Assembly: GCA_017560705.1 (NCBI GenBank) | Contig: JAFZEK010000124.1 | Span: 1-6,647, forward strand | Reading direction: 5' to 3' | Source: Bacteroidales bacterium | Lineage (GTDB): Bacteria > Bacteroidota > Bacteroidia > Bacteroidales > P3 | Length of the DNA stretch: 6,647 bases | In this document: positions 1-5,977 of the stretch, one piece after another | Layout: the number at the start of each line of letters is the position of its first letter | How positions within the stretch are numbered: the stretch's first letter is position 1 | Made by a program: the position numbers and the translations under genes | The notes under the pieces: generated by a model | What the model was told of the DNA's origin: nothing | The model's input: the letters and a program-made list of their open reading frames with translations, nothing else | Databases searched by the model: none

Positions 1-249
1 AATAATCTTATTATCATAAACGCAACTCCAGTTGGAATGTATCCAAAAACAAATACCTCTGCCTTAGATGTCAATAAATACGAAAAAGTGACTTCCAAAC
101 ACTTATTCTATGATTTAATATACAATCCTCATAAAACAGAGTTCCTGAAACACGCAGAAGAGAAAGGTGCTTCCATAAAAAACGGACTAAATATGCTATA
201 TTACCAAGCAGAAAAAAGTTGGGATATTTGGAGCAACGAAAACATATAA
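1..249 (+). CDS. aroE: Shikimate dehydrogenase, C-terminal part (5' end outside window)
   Basis: This is the last 82 codons of a shikimate dehydrogenase, which reduces 3-dehydroshikimate to shikimate with NADPH in the cytoplasmic route to aromatic amino acids. The frame is open from base 1, so the ATG at 37 is internal and the gene begins upstream. Family signatures seen are NATPVGMYP (fragment residues 7-15), which ends the NADP-binding domain, DLIYNPHKTEFL (38-49), and the closing helix NGLNMLYYQAEKSWDIW (61-77), where the Gln of the QA pair is the usual shikimate-contacting residue. The tail is short and ends at TAA. The gene converges on recJ with only 22 bp between the two stops, and no clear terminator lies between them. 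Quinate/shikimate dehydrogenase paralogues share these motifs, so substrate specificity cannot be settled from this fragment. Confidence 0.93.
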   Translation, partial: NNLIIINATPVGMYPKTNTSALDVNKYEKVTSKHLFYDLIYNPHKTEFLKHAEEKGASIKNGLNMLYYQAEKSWDIWSNENI

Positions 250-271
250 CAATGTTGTAAAAACTAATATT

Positions 272-2098
272 CTATTGCTCAAACCTAATATCCTTCACAT
301 TCAACTGCGTTTCAACCTTCCCATTCCAATAGTTTTCTTCAAAATGGTAGCAAATGTCAAAATGATGACCTTTCTTCATTCTCTCATAGTGTTTTCCCAT
401 TGAAAAACCTATAGAAGAAATAAAATCAGAACGTTTATCAAGCTCCGCTACACAGAACTTCAAATGATTAGTACCTACTATTTTCGCAAAACCAGTGTCT
501 ACAAGATTGTTAGACTGAAAAACAGGAGTCATATTCTCAGGTCCAAAAGGCGAAAACTGCTTAAGAATACGCAAAAACTTCGGAGTTAGATTCTCCGAAA
601 ACTTCAACACTGCATCAATCTCTATTTCTGGAATCATCTGATCTTCTCTCAAAGTCTTATCTACCACCTTTTCAAATTTCTGCACAAAAGCATCAAAATT
701 TTCAGGTTTAAGTGACAAGCCTGCAGCATATTTATGACCACCAAAATGTTCCAACAAATCGCTACAAGACTCGATAGCCGTGTGAATATCAAAATCCTTT
801 ATAGACCTAGCCGAACCAGTCATCAAACCATTCGACTCGGTAAAAATAATAGTAGGCTTATAATAAGTCTCAACAAGTCGCGAGGCAACAATGCCCACCA
901 CACCCTTATGCCAATGTTTATTAAATAGAACTATTGACTTTTTGTTCCGTTGGTTTATATCATTGTCTATACTATTCTTAGCTTCTTCAGTAGCCGAAGT
1001 ATCCAATCCCTTACGTTCCTTGTTATAATTATCTATTTCACACGCTATACCCTTTGCTTCGTCAATATTCTTTGAAATCAACAATTTTACACTGTTGACC
1101 GCACTACGAATACGACCAGCTGCATTTATGCGTGGACCTACAGAAAAAACTAAATCACCCACACTTAGTTCCCTGCAAAAATACAAATCGCTAGAAATAG
1201 CAGTATCTGTATTAGGATTGCGAGGCATTATATTACTATAGAATAAAATAGCTTCCAAACCTGGACGAGGACGTTTATTCAAAACCTTCAATCCATAGTA
1301 AGCCAACACCCTATTTTCGCCCATTATAGGCACTATATCAGCAGCAATACTTACTGCCACCAAATCCAAATATGGCAATAATTCTCGCTTTATATTCTCC
1401 TTAATAGCAACTTGTTCAGCAGATAAGCTGGCAGTATCATCCGATATTTTTACACCCCTCCTCTGCTCCAAATGAGCCTCTACTAATTTAAATCCTATTC
1501 CGCATCCCGATAATTCTTTATAAGGATAACCACAATCCACACGCTTCGGATCCAATATAGCATAAGCATTGGGCAACTCTTCGCCTGGCAAATGATGGTC
1601 TGCTACAATAAAATCAATCCCTCTCTCATTAGCATAACCTATTTGATCCAAGGCCTTTATACCGCAGTCTAAAGCAATAACTAAAGTAATATTATTTCGA
1701 CTAGCATAATCTATTCCCTGAAAAGAAATACCATATCCCTCAGTATCCCTATCAGGTATGTAGTAATCAATGTTTTTGTAAAAAGAAAACAGATAGGTAT
1801 AAACCAAGGACACAGCTGTAGTTCCATCCACATCATAATCACCATAGACTAAAATTCTCTCATTTTCCTCTATAGCCTTGTTTATACGCAAAATAGCACG
1901 ATCCATATCCTGCATAAGGAATGGGTCGTGAAGATGATCCAAATTAGGTCTGAAAAACATCTTAGCCTGCTCAAACGTGGTTATACCTCTCTCCACCAAA
2001 AGAGTAGCTATAATTTTATCCACATTAAGCTCATTAGATAGTCTTTCAACAACATCTAAATCATAATTATCTTGTAATATCCATCTTTTTTCTTTCAT
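272..2098 (-). CDS. recJ: Single-stranded-DNA-specific exonuclease RecJ
   Basis: A 608-residue RecJ, the 5'-to-3' single-strand DNA exonuclease of RecF-pathway recombination, mismatch repair and base excision repair. The DHH phosphoesterase core is intact: YGDYDVDG (85-92, metal-binding Asp87, Asp89 and Asp91), DCG (Asp144) and ADHH (166-169). The DHHA1 domain follows, with GPRINAAGR (321-329), HWHKGVVGIVASRL (395-408) and GGHKYAAG (453-460). The C-terminal OB-like region carries the conserved FGPEN (518-522). At 608 residues it is somewhat longer than the roughly 570 I recall for Bacteroidota RecJ. Part of the excess looks like an insert around residues 210-238, before the conserved DLVAVSIAADIVP. 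The ATG at 2098 gives the expected N-terminus (KRWIL). It is the last gene of the folE-lolA-recJ run, 53 bp after the lolA stop. No Shine-Dalgarno sequence is visible, and a possible 8-codon leader ORF overlaps its start. Confidence 0.97.
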   Translation of the reverse strand: MKEKRWILQDNYDLDVVERLSNELNVDKIIATLLVERGITTFEQAKMFFRPNLDHLHDPFLMQDMDRAILRINKAIEENERILVYGDYDVDGTTAVSLVYTYLFSFYKNIDYYIPDRDTEGYGISFQGIDYASRNNITLVIALDCGIKALDQIGYANERGIDFIVADHHLPGEELPNAYAILDPKRVDCGYPYKELSGCGIGFKLVEAHLEQRRGVKISDDTASLSAEQVAIKENIKRELLPYLDLVAVSIAADIVPIMGENRVLAYYGLKVLNKRPRPGLEAILFYSNIMPRNPNTDTAISSDLYFCRELSVGDLVFSVGPRINAAGRIRSAVNSVKLLISKNIDEAKGIACEIDNYNKERKGLDTSATEEAKNSIDNDINQRNKKSIVLFNKHWHKGVVGIVASRLVETYYKPTIIFTESNGLMTGSARSIKDFDIHTAIESCSDLLEHFGGHKYAAGLSLKPENFDAFVQKFEKVVDKTLREDQMIPEIEIDAVLKFSENLTPKFLRILKQFSPFGPENMTPVFQSNNLVDTGFAKIVGTNHLKFCVAELDKRSDFISSIGFSMGKHYERMKKGHHFDICYHFEENYWNGKVETQLNVKDIRFEQ

Positions 2099-2151
2099 TA
2101 AAAACTCATTACTTTTTTCTTCATTTTTTTATATCCAAAACTACTAATACC

Positions 2152-2817
2152 TTATCTCATGTCTATTATTTCCACGCCCTTGTTAGCCACAGAGTCAAAA
2201 ACAAAATCGCCCAATGCTGTTTCTATATTTGCCTTGTATTGCTCTATGCTATAATCTGTTTGCGAAGAATCATAATAGTACATCTCCATCTTCTTTATTT
2301 GAAAAGATTTCTGAGCAACACATATTCTTATTTTGTGATACTCTTTTGCCTTTTTGGGCACTAAATCTATAATGTAAATACCATTTTCTTCACGTATAAA
2401 TTTAGCCCTAAAATTCTTATCATAGTTATTCAAAAGTTGCGAAGGATTCAATATATTATCGCTTTCTTTGTCTATACTATTCACTATAACCTCTTTAGTT
2501 TCTTTATTATGATGCCAAATAGTAGTCCCATCGCAATAAAAAGAATGCCCTTCTACCGAAATTCTATATTTATTACCTTGCAGCAAAACTTTGGCACTTC
2601 TTTTTTCTTTCTCTTTCTTTTGTTGGTCTTTTATAACTATCTGAGATGTAAAGCTTATACCTTTGGAGGAAACTATTTTTTGTTTACACTTCGAAAGTAT
2701 TTCTTTAGCCTTTTCATCTACAAATCCGTTTTGAGTGTGCGACAATTGAGCATTGCTCTTAAAAGCAACACTTAACAACACCAAGCCCAATATAATATAT
2801 CTTACAAAAGATTTCAT
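2152..2817 (-). CDS. lolA: LolA-like periplasmic outer-membrane lipoprotein carrier
   Basis: A 221-residue exported protein of the LolA/LolB-like fold, which in Gram-negatives binds acylated lipoproteins in the periplasm and carries them to the outer membrane. Residues 1-23 form a signal peptide: a basic start, the hydrophobic run IILGLVLLSVAF, and an SNA|Q signal peptidase I site. The mature part has the usual alternating strands, including RSAKVLLQGNKYRISV (73-88), the SFYCDGTTIWHHN turn (92-104; DGxxxW is typical), NPSQLLNNYDKNF (124-136), and the C-terminal GVEIIDMR (214-221), which I recognise from Bacteroidota LolA proteins. A Lys/Glu/Gln-rich stretch (64-73) interrupts the early strands. 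It lies 25 bp after folE, with a weak purine-rich AAGAAGA ahead of the ATG. Bacteroidota LolA sequences diverge strongly from the E. coli protein, so the family call is firm but lipoprotein transport itself is inferred. Confidence 0.85.
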   Translation of the reverse strand: MKSFVRYIILGLVLLSVAFKSNAQLSHTQNGFVDEKAKEILSKCKQKIVSSKGISFTSQIVIKDQQKKEKEKRSAKVLLQGNKYRISVEGHSFYCDGTTIWHHNKETKEVIVNSIDKESDNILNPSQLLNNYDKNFRAKFIREENGIYIIDLVPKKAKEYHKIRICVAQKSFQIKKMEMYYYDSSQTDYSIEQYKANIETALGDFVFDSVANKGVEIIDMR

Positions 2818-2842
2818 ATTCTTCTTAATTTGAATTGCTTAC

Positions 2843-3463
2843 TTACATTAATTTCACACCAATAAGGTGCATAAACTCTTCCCTTGTTGCTTGATTTGTG
2901 AGGAATGCACCAGTAAAATCGGAGGTTGTTGTCACCGAATTTTGTTTCTGCACACCTCTCATACTCATACATAAATGTTGAGCTTCAATAACAACAGCCA
3001 CCCCAAACGGATTAAGCGTATTTTGAATACAATCCTTTATCTGCTTGGTTAGTCTTTCCTGCACCTGCAACCTACGTGCGTATGCATCCACAACACGTGG
3101 TATTTTACTTAGCCCCACAATCTTACCATTAGGTATATAGGCTATATGAGCCTTTCCTACAATGGGCACCAAATGGTGTTCACACAAGGAATATATTTCT
3201 ATGTCTTTTACCAAAACCATCTGCCTATAGTCTTCGGTAAACATAGCCGATTGTATAATTTTCTCTGGCTCCAAATCGTATCCATGCGTAAAAAACTGCA
3301 TAGCCTTAGCAATACGCATAGGACTATCTAGGAGGCCTTCTCGCTCAGGGTCTTCCCCTATCAAGCGTAAAATCTCCTTATAATGAGCTGCTAACTCATT
3401 AATAGTATCCGCATTATATTCATCGATACGTCTATAGCCCAATATATTATCTTTATCTTCCAT
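2843..3463 (-). CDS. folE: GTP cyclohydrolase I (type IA)
   Basis: A 206-residue GTP cyclohydrolase I, which converts GTP to 7,8-dihydroneopterin triphosphate. This is the first step of tetrahydrofolate synthesis and also feeds queuosine-type pathways. The zinc site and catalytic residues are visible: SLCEHH (92-97) gives Cys94, His96 and His97, and QHLCM (162-166) gives His163 and Cys165, matching E. coli Cys110, His112, His113, His179 and Cys181. Other family signatures are [19 protein letters not shown] (36-54), [20 protein letters not shown] (117-136) and the C-terminal [12 protein letters not shown] (176-187). Length is normal for the family. The ATG at 3463 lies 26 nt after a Bacteroidota-type -7 box, which gives a short leader. 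It appears to be the first gene of the run with lolA and recJ, and its upstream side is a gene-free gap of about 925 bp. Confidence 0.97.
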   Translation of the reverse strand: MEDKDNILGYRRIDEYNADTINELAAHYKEILRLIGEDPEREGLLDSPMRIAKAMQFFTHGYDLEPEKIIQSAMFTEDYRQMVLVKDIEIYSLCEHHLVPIVGKAHIAYIPNGKIVGLSKIPRVVDAYARRLQVQERLTKQIKDCIQNTLNPFGVAVVIEAQHLCMSMRGVQKQNSVTTTSDFTGAFLTNQATREEFMHLIGVKLM

Positions 3464-3489
3464 TTATATGTTCATAACGAATTAATTTG

Positions 3490-3497
3490 CAAAGATA
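3490..3497 (-). promoter_or_regulatory. Bacteroidota-type -7 promoter box upstream of folE
   Basis: On the minus strand the octamer TATCTTTG (followed by C) exactly fits the Bacteroidota housekeeping -7 consensus TAnnTTTG. It lies 26 nt upstream of the folE ATG, so transcription would begin near 3482-3484 with a leader of about 20 nt. No clean TTTG lies at the usual -33 distance; that stretch is simply A/T-rich. The promoter would serve the folE-lolA-recJ run. Confidence 0.55.
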
Positions 3498-3911
3498 CGA
3501 AAATGTTGCGAATATATACTATAAAATATCAGAAGATTATGTAAGAAACTAAATAACAAGGAAATATTTTCTTCAAAAAAAGTAAAATAATAGAATAATT
3601 AAGCTCTAACAGACACTGCAAAATGCCATATTTAATAGTATAAACACCACCTATAAAACAAAAAAGACGTAAGTTACTATAATAAAGTACAATAACTACC
3701 AACTATCAAATAAATGCAATAAAAATAAAAAATCGCGGAAACAGAAATTGAATACCCTTTACCCAACGACAGTTTTTCCGTCAATAGCTCCAAAAAAATA
3801 TGCCATACACCCATTTAAAACAACACATATCACTAAAAGAAACATGGAAAATAACTTGCTAAAACCACAGCTATGCACATAAATTTATAGAAACTTCGAG
3901 AAGAATGATAT

Positions 3912-3938
3912 GTTAAACAAAAAGTTTAAACGTTAAAC
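3912..3938. repeat. GTTTAAAC dyad cluster
   Basis: Three half-sites alternate in orientation: GTTAAAC at 3912-3918, the perfect palindrome GTTTAAAC at 3924-3931, and GTTAAAC at 3932-3938. The middle TTTAAAC-type arm can pair with either neighbour (6-bp stems with loops of 5 or 3 nt). This could be a regulator binding site or simply AT-rich coincidence. It lies about 450 bp upstream of folE, far from any start. Confidence 0.3.
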
Positions 3939-3952
3939 ACCTCGACTAAGCT

Positions 3953-3999
3953 CCATACTAAGTAGGCGAAATATGGCAACTTTCATCACCTTAGTATGG
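3953..3999. repeat. 10-bp perfect inverted repeat next to the tandem repeat
   Basis: CCATACTAAG at 3953-3962 is the exact reverse complement of CTTAGTATGG at 3990-3999, with 27 bp between. The right arm lies inside the first unit of the 22-bp repeat tract, so the two structures overlap. There is no T-run after either arm, so it is not a normal terminator. Confidence 0.45.
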
Positions 4000-4090
4000 C
4001 AATTTCATCATGAGAAAATTATACTTAGACCGTGATAACACCCAGGTTTCATCACGAGAAGATGATACTCTCATCCCGAGAAGACCTAGA
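3981..4090. repeat. Degenerate 22-bp tandem repeat, five units
   Basis: Units begin at 3981, 4003, 4025, 4047 and 4069, exactly 22 bp apart. Units 4003 and 4047 agree at 19 of 22 positions, with TTTCATCA, GAGAA and ATAC in common. Unit 4069 keeps TCATC, CGAGAAGA and about 14 positions. Unit 3981 keeps TTTCATCA only, and unit 4025 is heavily decayed (about 8 of 22). A second partial repeat joins 3972-3989 and 3995-4012, both TATGGCAA followed by TTTCATCA. The period is not a multiple of three, so it is not a protein repeat. Unit 4047 contains a small dyad, TCATC with GATGA around 7 nt. It looks like an old minisatellite. Tandem repeats with units of about 22-23 bp are known from Porphyromonas genomes, but I cannot test whether this one is related. 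Confidence 0.6.
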
Positions 4091-4336
4091 TTCACTTCCC
4101 TAAGTGAGATATTACCGATTTTGCAGAAAAACACACTCACTAATTATCAACAACTTAAATCCTCAACTCTCTCAGATTTCGATATACACACATCAATAAA
4201 TAAAAATAGGGAAATACGCCATTCTCCATGTTAAATACAGTATTGTTAATATATTGAATATTTAGCTTTTTTATTAACAGCCAATATCCTCTGCTTTAAG
4301 GGAAAAAGGAGTTCAAATTTCGACATACTAAATATA

Positions 4337-4376
4337 AAACGTTCCTTCAACCAATTTTTAGATTGAAGAAACGTTT
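4337..4376 (-). terminator. Rho-independent terminator of the secreted-protein operon
   Basis: Two 14-nt arms (4337-4350 and 4363-4376) pair with a 12-nt loop. The single non-Watson-Crick position (4344 with 4369) is a G·U wobble when read on the minus strand but a C-A mismatch on the plus strand, which points to use on the minus strand. The stem starts 12 nt after the stop of the 4389-5117 gene and is followed by a moderate U-rich tail (GTTTTATATTT). Confidence 0.85.
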
Positions 4377-4388
4377 CACACGAATAAG

Positions 4389-5117
4389 CTACAAATTATC
4401 AATCACTTGATAGGCAGAATATCCATTATCATAAACTGGCATATAATAAGTTCCGTTATACCAATAATACACTTGTCCATTCACTTCCTTTTCCTCCGAA
4501 TTAGCTGGTAATTCCATCACCACACAACCTGCTGGGGCTGAAACTACTACAAACTTATCTATCTGTTTCTTATAAAAAGTTCCATCAAAATAATAATAAG
4601 TAACACCGTCATGCTTAAGCACCTCCGCACTGCTAGGCAAATTATAAACTGCATAACCCATTGGTGGTGAAATAACGACATATCCGTCAGTGTTTTGCCT
4701 ATAAAATGTTCCATCATTATAATATATCGGTTGCGACAAAGCCGTAGCCACATTTGTAGCAATAGCAGTTGCAAAAGTAGAAGCAGCTAGCGTAGCCACC
4801 ACCGTACCGATAGGAAGCCGATTATGAAAAGTAGGATGAGGCATTGGATGAAGATAATGATAATCACCATGATAGAGCGAATTTGGACTATGAGGTCTAT
4901 TCATAATATTCGGACGATTAGGAAATCTATAATATGGTGGTTTCCGTTCCAAATGAGGGGGTGGAGGCTTTAGCCTTGAAGGAGAATGAATAGGAGGTCT
5001 ATTCGCTGGTCTTTGATGCGAAACACCTCCCCTATTAAACTGAGCTTCAACATTATTATTTCCCTGAAAGAAGAATAACATCATAGCCACGCTGATAATA
5101 AATTTATTTTTCTTCAT
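4389..5117 (-). CDS. Secreted Tyr-rich repeat protein (DUF6515-like), second of a pair
   Basis: A 242-residue exported protein of unknown function. The frame extends 11 codons further to an ATG at 5150, but the ATG at 5117 puts a clean signal peptide at the start: MKKNK, a hydrophobic run IISVAMMLFFF, and VEA|Q at about residue 25. Three regions follow. The first (about 27-98) is basic and rich in Pro, His and Arg, including PPPPH. The second (101-129) is a hydrophobic Ala/Thr stretch (VVATLAASTFATAIATNVAT) that might be membrane-associated. The third (130-242) holds three degenerate repeats with cores YYNDGTFY, YYYFDGTFY and YYWYNGTYY, each followed by a VVVxxPPxGxxVxxLP-type stretch or its truncated form. 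This layout matches what I recall of DUF6515. It lies 43 bp after a paralogue with the same repeats and ends at a hairpin terminator. The final location, whether periplasm or cell surface, cannot be told from the sequence. Confidence 0.85.
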   Translation of the reverse strand: MKKNKFIISVAMMLFFFQGNNNVEAQFNRGGVSHQRPANRPPIHSPSRLKPPPPHLERKPPYYRFPNRPNIMNRPHSPNSLYHGDYHYLHPMPHPTFHNRLPIGTVVATLAASTFATAIATNVATALSQPIYYNDGTFYRQNTDGYVVISPPMGYAVYNLPSSAEVLKHDGVTYYYFDGTFYKKQIDKFVVVSAPAGCVVMELPANSEEKEVNGQVYYWYNGTYYMPVYDNGYSAYQVIDNL

Positions 5118-5160
5118 AGGCTTATTATTTTTACTAGCTAGCAAGAACATCTATAATAAT

Positions 5161-5766
5161 CTAGTTTCTAACAACTTGATACCACAGATATCCATAATAA
5201 TTCACAGGCTGATAATAGGTTTTACCAAATCTATAGAACACAGCACCATTGCCATCGTTCATCATAATGGAATTGGGTGGTAAATTGGACACAGATATTC
5301 CCAAAGGCGGAAGCACCGTTATATAACTTCCATTCTCTTGCTCCAGAAAAAAAGTACCTGCATAATAATTGTATATCACATTTTTATACTTTATTTTTTG
5401 AGTATCGTATGGAACATTTGGCACAGTGTATCCTATAGGAGCAGGAACAACAATGTATCCACCTTCGTAGTCCATATAAAATAGTCCAAAATTGTAATAA
5501 TACTGTACATCAGTATTAGCTCCTTCAGGAGGCATAAGCGGAATAATATCATTTATAGGTCCAGGACCTAAGTACGTTCCAGGCGACACCTTTTTATACA
5601 CTTCTTGCTTTTGATGTCTATGCCACCACAATGAGTGATAGTTAGCATTGTGTGTTATATAGTATCCACCTTCCCCTTGACACCAAGGCTCGCACTGAGA
5701 AAAACAATAGTTTGACAAATAAATAAACAACAAAAATGAACAATGTTTTAATAATATGGATTTCAT
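5161..5766 (-). CDS. Secreted Tyr-rich repeat protein (DUF6515-like), first of a pair
   Basis: A 201-residue exported protein of unknown function. An ATG at 5817 in the same frame would add 17 codons, but it falls in the loop of the terminator hairpin at 5800-5835. The ATG at 5766 instead gives a proper signal peptide (MKSILLKHC, then SFLLFIYLSN, cleavage near CFS|Q). The mature N-terminus has CEPWCQ (25-30) and a Tyr/His/Trp-rich patch with HSLWWHRHQ (44-52), unlike the Pro/His-rich region of its neighbour. Residues 88-201 carry the same three-fold repeat as the downstream gene: YYYNFGLFY, YNYYAGTFF and FYRFGKTYY, with GYIVVPAPIGYTVPNVP and SYITVLPPLGISVSNLP between them. The repeats are too similar in order and spacing to be coincidence, so the pair probably arose by duplication. 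The C25/C29 pair could form a disulfide, and no good lipobox is present. No promoter consensus was found in the 34 bp before the start. Confidence 0.84.
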   Translation of the reverse strand: MKSILLKHCSFLLFIYLSNYCFSQCEPWCQGEGGYYITHNANYHSLWWHRHQKQEVYKKVSPGTYLGPGPINDIIPLMPPEGANTDVQYYYNFGLFYMDYEGGYIVVPAPIGYTVPNVPYDTQKIKYKNVIYNYYAGTFFLEQENGSYITVLPPLGISVSNLPPNSIMMNDGNGAVFYRFGKTYYQPVNYYGYLWYQVVRN

Positions 5767-5795
5767 AACTCTATACAATTTGGGAGTATAACAAT

Positions 5796-5835
5796 AAAAA
5801 AAACACTTTGTTTGCAAGCATAAACAAAGTGTTTT
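5796..5835 (-). terminator. Strong rho-independent terminator between topA and the secreted-protein pair
   Basis: Arms 5800-5813 and 5822-5835 pair perfectly over 14 bp with an 8-nt loop. Read on the minus strand, the stem runs directly into eight U residues (5803 down to 5796), the classic intrinsic terminator form. On the plus strand only four U residues follow. It would end topA transcripts about 140 nt after the topA stop. It also lies only 29 bp upstream of the ATG at 5766, so it could act as an attenuator if the promoter for that gene lies above it. Confidence 0.85.
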
Positions 5836-5882
5836 ATATTCGAAATTTTGAGTTTCTCTAGAAAATCACGTCCATTATATTT

Positions 5883-5910
5883 GATATGTTTCTTCCTATA
5901 GCAACATATC
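5883..5910. repeat. 8-bp inverted repeat in the topA downstream region
   Basis: GATATGTT at 5883-5890 is the exact reverse complement of AACATATC at 5903-5910, with a 12-nt loop. It lies between the topA stop and the terminator at 5796-5835. No T-run follows it, so it is more likely an RNA stem in the topA trailer, or in a leader for the next gene, or an operator-like site. Its role is unknown. Confidence 0.35.
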
Positions 5911-5977
5911 GAGAATTATGAAACTTCTACCTTTCGAGTTATTTTATAAGTAGAAAATACAAGAGTCTCTAAAAGTT

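Larger units (their letters stand above)
3498..4336. other. Gene-free AT-rich intergenic stretch
   Basis: Apart from the repeats listed separately I see no convincing gene here. No tRNA-like TΨC loop (GGTTCGA), no known riboswitch core and no long frame with protein-like composition is present. The longest frame (4010-4234, +, 74 codons) begins inside the 22-bp repeat tract, has no promoter or ribosome site, and encodes a low-information sequence resembling no family I know. The stretch lies between the folE promoter and the terminator of the secreted-protein operon. It is large next to the gaps of 22-211 bp elsewhere in the window. It may be a decayed gene, a remnant of a small non-autonomous element, or an unrecognised RNA or regulatory region. 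Confidence 0.6.

Noticed and set aside
241..256. Stem-loop between aroE and recJ as a two-way terminator
   Set aside because: The stem is only 5 bp (AACAT/ATGTT) with no T-run, too weak to call.
734..928. 64-codon plus-strand frame opposite recJ
   Set aside because: It is antisense to the conserved DHHA1 region of recJ and has no signal of its own.
2437..2775. 112-codon plus-strand frame opposite lolA
   Set aside because: It is fully antisense to a well-supported gene. Its Phe/Leu-rich composition is the mirror of Lys/Glu-rich AT-rich codons.
3146..3331. 61-codon plus-strand frame opposite folE
   Set aside because: It is antisense to the zinc-site region of folE, and the folE frame is fully conserved.
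3981..4090. CRISPR array
   Set aside because: The units abut with no spacers, are diverged from each other, and no cas gene is nearby.
4010..4234. 74-codon plus-strand frame in the large gap
   Set aside because: It starts within the 22-bp repeat tract, has no promoter or ribosome site and no hydrophobic or domain pattern, and matches no family I know. It is best explained as a chance frame.
4244..4279. 8-bp A/T-only inverted repeat with a 20-nt loop
   Set aside because: It is low-complexity AT sequence with no T-run in the right place and is likely to occur by chance.
4559..4774. 71-codon minus-strand frame inside the second secreted-protein gene
   Set aside because: It is a shifted frame over the repeat region of the real gene. 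Its Ile/Leu/Met-rich content reflects repeated Tyr/Gly codons read out of frame.
5118..5150. Upstream ATG at 5150 as the start of the second secreted protein
   Set aside because: It would put 11 polar residues before the signal peptide. The ATG at 5117 gives a standard signal sequence.
5767..5817. Upstream ATG at 5817 as the start of the first secreted protein
   Set aside because: The start would sit in the loop of the terminator hairpin and bury the signal peptide. The ATG at 5766 fits better.
5876..5883. Plus-strand TATATTTG as a promoter box
   Set aside because: It fits TAnnTTTG, but no plus-strand gene follows, the nearest TTTG is 25 bp upstream rather than at the usual distance, and such octamers are expected by chance in AT-rich DNA. 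An antisense RNA to topA cannot be excluded.
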